A DNA stretch of 64,000 nucleotides from Mycolicibacterium moriokaense (GTDB lineage Bacteria > Actinomycetota > Actinomycetes > Mycobacteriales > Mycobacteriaceae), in the NCBI RefSeq assembly GCF_003347205.1, contig NZ_QQBJ01000024.1, forward strand, positions 47,455 to 111,454. Direction: 5' to 3'. This document shows positions 42,703 through 49,336 of the stretch, piece after piece. The position numbers were made by a program, and so were the translations under genes. A model generated the notes under the pieces. That model had not been told where the DNA came from, searched no databases, and saw only the letters and a program-made list of their open reading frames with translations. Position 1 is the stretch's first letter; each line of letters opens with the position of its first letter.

Positions 42703-43285
42703 CACCGCTCGATCGCACCAGATAAGCCCGTCCGCGTGGCGAGATTCGGTATCCGACATCCAGGCTGATGGTCAGGCCAAGGCCCTTGAGTTGGCGCACC
42801 CTGCGCTTGAACCGCGGCGTGTCCATGCCGAGGCGGGCGGCCAGGTCGGGAGCGCGAACGCCCTCGTTGGCCGCGATCAACTCGAGATAGCCGCGGGTCC
42901 ACGGGGATCCGGCGCTCGCCGCATCCCATCGCTTCAGCCGCGCGCCGATGGCCGCGACGTCGGTGTCGCCGAGTCGGTCGTCGGCGGCCAGGTCGGGCCG
43001 CTCGTCGGGAGCGAGGAAGGACACCGCGATCGCATACGTGTGTCGCGCGGGCCGACGATCCAGATCGGCCTGCGCGGACTTCGCGTCGGCATAGCCGGCC
43101 GCCTTCGCCTGAGCGGCTGTCACCCGGTGCCCGCCCGGGTACTGGGTGACCGCGTCGATGCTGATCGTGCCCGCCGACGTTCGTTGCGTGCCGCCCGCCT
43201 TGGCACGCGGAACGTCCCAGCGCCGCAACACAAGCGTGATCTTTCCGTTCGCGATTCCCTCGGCCGTGTCACGGTTCAGAAGCAC
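42692..43285 (-). CDS. ASCH-like domain plus winged-helix-like protein
   Basis: This predicted protein is 197 residues. The start MLLNRDTAEGIANGKITLVLRRW and the following strands fit the ASCH/PUA-like fold, which is used for RNA or nucleotide-modification recognition. The C-terminal 70 residues (WTRGYLELIAANEGVRAPDLAARLGMDTPRFKRRVRQL, described not quoted in full elsewhere) look like a winged helix, with a basic recognition helix and a wing near YRISPRGRAYL. The combination would suit nucleic-acid sensing. I recognise it only by pattern. It overlaps the SnoaL-like gene and is divergent from the DUF3097 gene with only 23 bp between starts. Confidence 0.6.
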   Translation of the reverse strand: MLLNRDTAEGIANGKITLVLRRWDVPRAKAGGTQRTSAGTISIDAVTQYPGGHRVTAAQAKAAGYADAKSAQADLDRRPARHTYAIAVSFLAPDERPDLAADDRLGDTDVAAIGARLKRWDAASAGSPWTRGYLELIAANEGVRAPDLAARLGMDTPRFKRRVRQLKGLGLTISLDVGYRISPRGRAYLVRSSGDDT

Positions 43286-43308
43286 GGGTGTGACCCTACG
43301 ATCACCCG

Positions 43309-44145
43309 GTGGCTGATCGCTATGGCACCGACGTACTCGCCGCCAATCCCCATCGCAAGCCTCGTTCCGCCGAGTGTCCCGTGCGCATCGGCATGGTCGT
43401 GGAGGACGCGCAGTCCGGCTACGTGGGCGCGGTGGTCCGGATCGAGTACGGGCGAATGGAACTCGAGGACCGCAACGGCCGTCGCAAGCCGTTTCCGATT
43501 GGCCCCGGCTATCTGATCGACGGCAAGCCCGTGATCCTGACGGCCCCGCAACGGGTCGCGGCGGGCCCGGCGACGCGCACCGCGTCGGGATCGGTCGCGG
43601 TGCCGGGCGCGAAGGCCAGGGTCGCGCTGTCCAGCCGCATCTACGTCGAGGGCCGCCACGACGCCGAACTCGTCGAACAGGTGTGGGGCGACGACCTGCG
43701 TATCGAGGGGGTGGTCGTTGAGTACCTCGGCGGGGTGGACGACCTGGTCGGCATCGTCGGGGAGTTCCGGCCGGGGCCCGGCCGTCGGCTCGGCGTGCTG
43801 GTCGACCACCTGGTCGCGGGATCCAAGGAGTCGCGCATCGCCGACGCTGTCCGCAAGGGTCCCGGCGGCGCGCACACGCTCGTCGTCGGTCACCCGTTCG
43901 TCGACATCTGGCAGGCGGTCAAGCCGGCCAGGCTCGGTGTGTCGCGCTGGCCGTCGATTCCGCGCGGGGTGGACTGGAAGCACGGGGTGTGCAGCGCATT
44001 CGGGTGGCCGCATGCCGAGCAAGCCGACATCGCCAGGGCCTGGCAGCGGATCCGCGGCCGGGTGCGCGACTGGAACGACCTCGAGCCCGCGCTCATCGGC
44101 CGCGTCGAAGAACTGATCGACTTCGTGACAGCCCCTGCGTCATAG
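43309..44145 (+). CDS. DUF3097 family protein
   Basis: This 278-residue actinobacterial protein has the DUF3097 pattern: MVVEDAQSGYVGAVVRIEYG, then LEDRNGRRKPFPIGPGYLIDG, then RIYVEGRHDAELVEQVWGDDLR, which resembles a TOPRIM-like acidic centre (VEGxHD). HPFVDIWQAVKPARLG is another conserved segment. A TOPRIM-like core suggests nucleic acid or nucleotide work, but this is inference. The GTG start is supported by a -10 TACGAT (43297-43302) six bases upstream, giving a leaderless transcript. It sits just upstream of rarA (20-bp gap), hinting at a DNA maintenance role. Confidence 0.8.
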   Translation: MADRYGTDVLAANPHRKPRSAECPVRIGMVVEDAQSGYVGAVVRIEYGRMELEDRNGRRKPFPIGPGYLIDGKPVILTAPQRVAAGPATRTASGSVAVPGAKARVALSSRIYVEGRHDAELVEQVWGDDLRIEGVVVEYLGGVDDLVGIVGEFRPGPGRRLGVLVDHLVAGSKESRIADAVRKGPGGAHTLVVGHPFVDIWQAVKPARLGVSRWPSIPRGVDWKHGVCSAFGWPHAEQADIARAWQRIRGRVRDWNDLEPALIGRVEELIDFVTAPAS

Positions 44146-44165
44146 CGCCGTGGTAAGCAGAGAGC

Positions 44166-45503
44166 GTGTCCGACGGTCTCTTTGAGGTGCCCGGTGAGCC
44201 GGCCTCGACCATCGGCCCCTCCGGCGTCGTCGGCGCATCCAGCCCGCTGGCCGTGCGGATGCGGCCGGCCTCCCTCGACGAGGTCGTCGGCCAGGACCAC
44301 CTCCTTGCGCCAAACTCGCCGATGCGCCGCCTGGTGGAAGGGTCGGGCGCGGCGTCGGTCATCCTGTACGGCCCGCCGGGGACCGGTAAGACGACGCTGG
44401 CCTCGCTGATCTCGCAGGCCACCGGTCGGCGGTTCGAGGCGCTGTCGGCGCTGTCGGCGGGGGTGAAGGAGGTCCGCGCCGTCATCGAGAAGGCGCGCAT
44501 CGCGCTCCTTCACCACGGCGAGCAGACCGTCTTGTTCATCGACGAGGTGCACCGGTTCTCCAAGACCCAGCAGGACGCACTGCTGTCGGCCGTCGAGAAC
44601 CGGGTGGTGCTGCTGGTGGCGGCCACCACGGAGAATCCGTCGTTCTCGGTCGTGGCGCCGCTGTTGTCGCGCTCGCTGATCCTGCAGTTGCAACCTCTGA
44701 CCGCCGACGACGTCCGCGTCGTCGTCACCCGCGCGATCGAGGACCCGCGCGGTCTCGGGGGCAAGGTCGAGGTGGCCGGCGACGCGATCGATCTTCTGGT
44801 GAAGCTGTCCGCGGGGGACGCCCGGCGGGCGCTGACCGCGCTGGAGGTGGCCGCGGAGGCGGGCCGGAACGTCACCGTCGAGACCATCGAGCAGTCGCTG
44901 GACAAGGCCGCGGTGCGTTACGACCGCGACGGTGACCAGCACTACGACGTGATCAGCGCCTTCATCAAGTCGATCCGCGGCTCCGACGTCGACGCGGCGC
45001 TGCACTACCTGGCGCGGATGCTGGTCGCGGGGGAGGACCCGCGGTTTGTGGCCCGCCGGTTGATGATTCTGGCCAGCGAGGACATCGGGATGGCCGATCC
45101 GACGGCGCTGCAGACGGCGGTCGCGGCCGCGCAGACGGTGCAACTGATCGGCATGCCGGAGGCGCAACTCACGCTCGCGCACGCCACTGTGCACCTTGCC
45201 ACCGCGCCGAAGTCCAACGCCGTGACCACCGCACTGGGCGCCGCGATGGCTGACGTTCGGCAGGGCAAGGCCGGCCTGGTTCCTTCGCACCTGCGCGACG
45301 GGCACTACTCCGGCGCCCAGGCCCTGGGCAATGCGATCGGCTACAAGTACGCGCACGACGACCCGGACGGCGTTGTGCCACAGCAGTATCCGCCCGATGA
45401 CCTGGTCGGTGTCGACTACTACCAGCCGACCAACCACGGAGCCGAGCGGGAGATCGCGAGCAGGTTGGACAAGCTGCGGGCGATCATCCGCCGAAAGCGC
45501 TGA
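44166..45503 (+). CDS. rarA: Replication-associated recombination protein A (AAA ATPase)
   Basis: This 445-residue AAA+ ATPase of the RarA/MgsA/WRNIP1 family acts at stalled replication forks. It has Walker [13 protein letters not shown] near residue 64, Walker [12 protein letters not shown] (DEVH) at about 123, and sensor 1 [10 protein letters not shown]. The C-terminal clamp-loader-like domain includes [22 protein letters not shown] and the family-specific [16 protein letters not shown]-type region (here [19 protein letters not shown]). The start is a GTG at 44166 with a GAGAG ribosome site just before it. The orthologue is Rv2559c in M. tuberculosis (from memory). It follows DUF3097 closely, so the two may be co-transcribed. 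Confidence 0.93.
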   Translation: MSDGLFEVPGEPASTIGPSGVVGASSPLAVRMRPASLDEVVGQDHLLAPNSPMRRLVEGSGAASVILYGPPGTGKTTLASLISQATGRRFEALSALSAGVKEVRAVIEKARIALLHHGEQTVLFIDEVHRFSKTQQDALLSAVENRVVLLVAATTENPSFSVVAPLLSRSLILQLQPLTADDVRVVVTRAIEDPRGLGGKVEVAGDAIDLLVKLSAGDARRALTALEVAAEAGRNVTVETIEQSLDKAAVRYDRDGDQHYDVISAFIKSIRGSDVDAALHYLARMLVAGEDPRFVARRLMILASEDIGMADPTALQTAVAAAQTVQLIGMPEAQLTLAHATVHLATAPKSNAVTTALGAAMADVRQGKAGLVPSHLRDGHYSGAQALGNAIGYKYAHDDPDGVVPQQYPPDDLVGVDYYQPTNHGAEREIASRLDKLRAIIRRKR

Positions 45504-45632
45504 GCCGTTTCCCCTGATTCGACCACGGCAGCCTCCGCCGCGGGTAACGTCACAGCATGCCAGCAGGTTTGCTGAACCCGGCGCTCAGCTAACCGGGCAG
45601 GAAGAAAATCACCTGAGGAGGACAGGTAACCA

Positions 45633-45875
45633 ATGAAATTCAGCCAACTGTTCTGCGCAGCCGCCGCCGTCGCCCTGGGCATGCTGTTCACGTCCGGAAC
45701 CGCCGCGCAGGCCGGTCCGCTCGACCAGGCGTGCGTACGGCCGGACGGATCGCCGTGTCCGCCCATGCCGGCGGGCTGCGTGCAGGAGAACGGTCTGCCG
45801 TGTTCGGGCTCGCTGCCCGACATCAACGCGGCCTGCAACCAGAACCCTGTGGTCTGTAGGTGGCTGATCGGCTGA
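45633..45875 (+). CDS. Small secreted cysteine-rich protein
   Basis: This 80-residue exported peptide has a typical signal of about 27 residues (hydrophobic run AAAAVALGMLF, cleavage after AQA). The mature 50 residues are rich in Pro and Cys, with six cysteines outside the signal (ACVRPDG, CPPMPAGC, LPCSGS, ACNQN, VVCRW). Paired Cys suggest disulfides and a compact extracellular fold. GAGGAGG (45613-45620 region) gives a very strong ribosome site. I do not recognise the family; small secreted Cys-rich proteins like this are common in mycobacteria. The 129 bp before it contains no other clear feature. Confidence 0.7.
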   Translation: MKFSQLFCAAAAVALGMLFTSGTAAQAGPLDQACVRPDGSPCPPMPAGCVQENGLPCSGSLPDINAACNQNPVVCRWLIG

Positions 45876-45929
45876 GACATGAGCGTGCCCGGCGGCCAGG
45901 GGATGCCGCCGGACACGCTGTCGTTCGAT

Positions 45930-46241
45930 TTAGCGGAACAGGCTGGACCGCCTGCGGCCGCCCATCACGCCGGTGCGTCGCCGACCCATCATCGACGAGA
46001 CCAACGCGACGCCGATCGCCGCGACGATCACCTGCACCAGCAACTCGAGCCAGTCAATTCCGTTGGTGGCCGTCGGAATACCGAGCACGCGCGCGAGCGC
46101 GGTGCCGAGGAAGGCGCCGACGATACCGATCAGAACCGTGGCCAGCATGCCGATCGGCTGCCTACCGGGAACCAGCAGACGGCCGAGCACGCCGACCACG
46201 ATGCCGATCAGAATTGCGGTGATAACGCCGGTGATGGTCAT
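45930..46241 (-). CDS. GlsB/YeaQ/YmgE family stress-response membrane protein
   Basis: This 103-residue integral membrane protein of the transglycosylase-associated (Transgly_assoc) family has three hydrophobic helices. Gly motifs include GVITAILIGIVVGVLGRLLVPG and GMLATVLIGIVGAFLGTAL. The C-terminus is basic (GRRRTGVMGGRRRSS). These proteins are induced by envelope or general stress in several bacteria, and the mechanism is unclear. A SigF-type promoter (CGTTT-N16-GGGTAT) sits 38 bp upstream and a GGAGGAAAG ribosome site precedes the ATG. This predicts control by a SigF-type stress sigma factor. Confidence 0.85.
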   Translation of the reverse strand: MTITGVITAILIGIVVGVLGRLLVPGRQPIGMLATVLIGIVGAFLGTALARVLGIPTATNGIDWLELLVQVIVAAIGVALVSSMMGRRRTGVMGGRRRSSLFR

Positions 46242-46278
46242 CTTTCCTCCAGGGGCGGGGGTATTTGGTGCAGTGGAG

Positions 46279-46305
46279 ATACCCCTGGCCCCCGAGAAAT
46301 AAACG
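46279..46305 (-). promoter_or_regulatory. SigF-type promoter for the GlsB/YeaQ gene
   Basis: Reading the minus strand, CGTTT (46305-46301), a 16-bp spacer and GGGTAT (46284-46279) match the mycobacterial SigF consensus GGTTT-N15-17-GGGTAT except for one base. A GGGGTAT/ATACCCC inverted repeat (46258-46264 and 46279-46285) overlaps it. The arrangement points to stress or stationary-phase expression of the membrane protein gene at 46241. Confidence 0.65.
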
Positions 46306-46337
46306 CCGGCGTCAAACTGCGCGAACGGCGCTGGCCG

Positions 46338-47015
46338 TCACGCCATCTCGGGCAGGCGCAGATGCGCGAGGGCCAGATCGAACTCGCCGACGTCGAGGAT
46401 GTCCGCCCCCAATTCGCGGGTGCGGGCGTTGCGCAACTCCCTGGCGTTCTCCTGGTTGCGGTCCATGGCGTCGCGGCTGTCGAAGGTGGCCGAGGACACG
46501 GCCCGTCCGGTCGACCGGTTCAGCATGAAGCTTGCGCTGCAGAAGCCCTCGAGGTGCTCCAGCGACGGCAGCACGTCGCTGCGGTAGAACTCGATGGCCC
46601 GGTCGACCTGATCGCGCGGCATCTTGATCCACGTTGCGCGTACACAGGCGCCCTCAGTGGAGCGGTGTTCGCGGTGCATCGCGCAGATCTCCCATTCGTC
46701 GACGGTCACATCTCCGCCGCCGAACCGCACGCCTGCCTGTTCACGCAGCGGCAGGGCGCGCTCGGTGCTGACGCGCAGCGCATCCTCGTTCTCCCAAGCG
46801 CTGGTCGCGATGCACTGACCGGACTCCCGGTCCACCAGCAGGGACAGTCCGACGTAGCCGTCCATGGCGGTAAGCGCCGGCATCACCTCGTCGCGGACGT
46901 ACGCGATCCCGTCATCGATGGACGACGGCCGCGCCTGGATAGTGGTAGAACGCGCGTACACGGCCCACCCCCTCCTCTGAAGGAGCGGCGCCCCGGTGGC
47001 GCCACCCACCAGCAA
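46338..47015 (-). CDS. Rv2557/Rv2558-family conserved protein (duplicated ABM-like halves)
   Basis: This 225-residue protein has two similar halves. Each contains a strand-helix unit followed by a sensor-like Ser/Thr patch: [30 protein letters not shown] with [12 protein letters not shown], and [19 protein letters not shown] with [14 protein letters not shown]. The pattern suits a duplicated dimeric alpha-beta barrel (ABM-like). It closely resembles M. tuberculosis Rv2557 and Rv2558, which I recall as starvation-induced. Start choice: a TTG at 47015 has a GGGAGGAA ribosome site 7 bp upstream; a GTG at 47009 is an alternative. No catalytic function is known. Confidence 0.8.
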   Translation of the reverse strand: MLVGGATGAPLLQRRGWAVYARSTTIQARPSSIDDGIAYVRDEVMPALTAMDGYVGLSLLVDRESGQCIATSAWENEDALRVSTERALPLREQAGVRFGGGDVTVDEWEICAMHREHRSTEGACVRATWIKMPRDQVDRAIEFYRSDVLPSLEHLEGFCSASFMLNRSTGRAVSSATFDSRDAMDRNQENARELRNARTRELGADILDVGEFDLALAHLRLPEMA

Positions 47016-47086
47016 TCAGCTTCCTCCCGCCGACGAGCAGGTTCAAGATCCGGTTAACTCGGGTTGAGCGCGGGTAGTGCGCGGGG

Positions 47087-48229
47087 ATGGCGATTTCTCA
47101 TGGACTGCTGCATGCGTTGAGCCTCATCGGATCGATGGCGTGGTCGATCCTGTGGGCGTTGGTCTTCGGGTTCGTCCTCTCGTCGATCGTGCAGGCGGTG
47201 GTGCGCCGGGACACCATCACGTCGATGCTCGGCGACGACCGGCCACGCACCCTGGCGGTCGCGACGGGGTTGGGGATGGCCTCGTCCTCGTGCTCGTACG
47301 CCGCGGTGGCACTGGCGCGCTCGTTGTTCCGCAAGGGAGCGAACTTCACCGCGGCGATGGCGTTTCAGATCGCGTCGACCAACATGGTGATCGAACTGGG
47401 CGTGATTCTGGCCCTGCTGATGGGCTGGCAGTTCACGCTCGCCGAGTTCATCGGCGGCCCGATCATCATCGTCATCGTCGCGCTGCTGTTTCGGATCATT
47501 CTGCAGCAGAACCTGATTCGTCAGGCACGCGACAAGGCCGACGAGGGCGTCGCCGGATCGATGGAGGGCCATGCCGCCATGGACATGTCCGTGGACAAAG
47601 ACGGCGGGTTCTGGCGGCGGCTGGTGTCGGCGGACGGTGCGACATCCGTGTCGCACGTGTACGCCATGGAGTGGGCGGCGATCTACAAGGACCTGATCGC
47701 AGGCCTGGTGATAGCGGGAGCCGTCGGGGCTTGGGTTCCCGACTGGTTCTGGCAGGCCCTCTTCTTCGACGGTCACCCGTTGGTGTCGGCGATCTGGGGC
47801 CCGATCGTCGGCCCGGTGGTGGCGGTCGTCAGCTTCGTCTGCTCGGTCGGCAATGTGCCGCTGGCGGTGGTCCTGTGGACTGGTGGAATCAGCTTCGGCG
47901 GCGTCATCGCGTTCATCTTCGCCGACCTGCTCATCCTGCCGATCCTGAACATCTACCGGAAGTACTACGGCTGGGCCGTGACGCTGCGCATCGTGGGCGC
48001 CTTCTACGTGGCCATGGTCATCGCCGGATATCTGATCGAATTGCTCTTCGGCGCAACCGGGCTGGCGCCGGATCCGTCGTCGGCCCGGCTGCCCGATCAG
48101 GGTATCCAGTGGAACTACACCACATGGCTGAACATCGTCGCCCTGCTGCTGAGCGCGGGGTTGGTGTGGCGGTTCGTCCGCACCGGCGGCGTCAAGATGC
48201 TGAGCATGATGGGCGGTCAGCCGCAGTGA
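47087..48229 (+). CDS. Permease, ArsP/DUF318-like (possible metal or arsenical exporter)
   Basis: This 380-residue integral membrane protein has about ten hydrophobic segments in two halves. The first half has GMASSSCSYAAVALARSLFRKGANF and the second VVSFVCSVGNVPLAVVLW. The paired Cys motifs in the membrane (SSCSYAA and CSVGNVP) are typical of the ArsP/DUF318 permease family, some members of which export organoarsenicals. An amphipathic cytosolic loop of about 60 residues (HAAMDMSVDKDGGFW) divides the halves. A GGTTA-N15-GGGTAG upstream (47052-47077) vaguely resembles a SigF promoter but is weaker than that of the GlsB gene. The substrate is unknown. Confidence 0.82.
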   Translation: MAISHGLLHALSLIGSMAWSILWALVFGFVLSSIVQAVVRRDTITSMLGDDRPRTLAVATGLGMASSSCSYAAVALARSLFRKGANFTAAMAFQIASTNMVIELGVILALLMGWQFTLAEFIGGPIIIVIVALLFRIILQQNLIRQARDKADEGVAGSMEGHAAMDMSVDKDGGFWRRLVSADGATSVSHVYAMEWAAIYKDLIAGLVIAGAVGAWVPDWFWQALFFDGHPLVSAIWGPIVGPVVAVVSFVCSVGNVPLAVVLWTGGISFGGVIAFIFADLLILPILNIYRKYYGWAVTLRIVGAFYVAMVIAGYLIELLFGATGLAPDPSSARLPDQGIQWNYTTWLNIVALLLSAGLVWRFVRTGGVKMLSMMGGQPQ

Positions 48230-48238
48230 GTGTCGCCG

Positions 48239-49336
48239 TCACCGCGCGACGTCGAACGCGGCGGCCGTCTCGGCGAGGGTCATCCCGTGGCCGACGGACC
48301 CGGTCGCCGGCGCGATCGCGCCGCCGCTGACCAGCGGCGCACCGTCGACGAGCTTCGGCTCCAATCGCATGTGGTCGGCGAACCACTCGATGTGGCGCAG
48401 GTGCGGTACCGCCGCGGCGACCGGCGCATGCAGCGCCGGAGCGCAGTGGCAGGAGACGTCGATGTTGTGGGCGTGGGCGACGGCCGCCCCGCGCAGCAGA
48501 CCGGTGTAGCCGCCGCACCGCGTGGCATCGAGTTGCAGGCAGTCGACGGCGGCCGCCATGCGAGCGGCGTCGTAGCTGTCACTGACGTACTCGCCGGCGG
48601 TGACGTCGCATGCCAGCGCGCCGCGCAAGTGTGCCAGTCCGACATCGTCGTCGCTGGTGACCGGCTCCTCGAACCAGGACCCGCCGAGGCGGTCCAAGGC
48701 GAGGCCGACGCGGCGCGCCTGGCCGACGGTGTACGCGCCGTTCGCGTCGACCATGACTGCCGTGGCGGGCCCGGCGATCTTGCGGAAGTAGGCCATCCGG
48801 TCCAGGTCCCAGTCCTCGTGGCGGCCGCCGTCCCTGCCGATCTTGATCTTCATGGCGCGGCAACCCGCCGCTCGCCACATCTCGACGGATTGTGCCAGCT
48901 CCGAATCGGATTCGGACGTGAAGCCCCCCGAGCCGTATACCGGGACCCGCTCCCTGACCCGGCCGAACACGGTACTCAGCGGGACTTTCAGCATGCGGGC
49001 CTTCAGATCCCACATGGCGATGTCGACGGCGCTGATCGCCTGCATCGTCAGTCCCTTGGTGCCCAGGTTGCGGCAGGCGGCGCGCATGGCGGTCCACGCC
49101 GCGGAGATGTCTGCGAACGGGTGGCCGCGCAGCATCGCGGCGAGCTTGCCCTCGATCAGCGTCGCGGCGGCGGGGTCGCTGTAGGTCCAGCCGAGGCCCG
49201 TGGTCCCGCCCGCGGTCAGTTCGACGGTGACGGCGGTGGTGGCATCCCAGCTCAGCGTGCCGTCGGATTCCTCTGTCGGCGTGGGGAACCGGTAGCAGCC
49301 GACGTTGACGGCGTCGATTGCGCAGTCGGCGGTCAT
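48239..49336 (-). CDS. Enolase superfamily, mandelate racemase/muconate lactonising enzyme-like protein
   Basis: This 365-residue enzyme has the N-terminal capping domain and the C-terminal barrel of the enolase superfamily. The KxK motif lies in MKIKIGRDG and metal ligands fall in VDANGAY (Asp), FEEPVTSDD (Glu) and TAGEYVSD (Glu). The Asp of LQLDATRCGG and a His in CHCAPALH are placed like the mandelate racemase Asp-His dyad. It probably dehydrates or epimerises a sugar acid or related hydroxy acid. It overlaps the dehydrogenase gene upstream by 4 bp (ATGA), so the two are coupled and may act in one acid-sugar pathway. The substrate is not determined. Confidence 0.85.
   Translation of the reverse strand: MTADCAIDAVNVGCYRFPTPTEESDGTLSWDATTAVTVELTAGGTTGLGWTYSDPAAATLIEGKLAAMLRGHPFADISAAWTAMRAACRNLGTKGLTMQAISAVDIAMWDLKARMLKVPLSTVFGRVRERVPVYGSGGFTSESDSELAQSVEMWRAAGCRAMKIKIGRDGGRHEDWDLDRMAYFRKIAGPATAVMVDANGAYTVGQARRVGLALDRLGGSWFEEPVTSDDDVGLAHLRGALACDVTAGEYVSDSYDAARMAAAVDCLQLDATRCGGYTGLLRGAAVAHAHNIDVSCHCAPALHAPVAAAVPHLRHIEWFADHMRLEPKLVDGAPLVSGGAIAPATGSVGHGMTLAETAAAFDVAR

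Noticed and set aside
44154-44159. TAAGCA as a -10 for a leaderless rarA transcript
   Set aside because: The last position lacks the conserved T, and a GAGAG ribosome site fits the GTG start at least as well.
45585-45605. A short CCCGG/CCGGG inverted repeat before the small secreted protein gene
   Set aside because: The stem is only five base pairs and lies just upstream of a strong ribosome site, so a terminator role is not supported.
47052-47077. A SigF-like promoter (GGTTA-N15-GGGTAG) before the ArsP-like permease
   Set aside because: Two bases deviate from the consensus and GC-rich DNA yields such matches often, so I do not list it as a separate feature.
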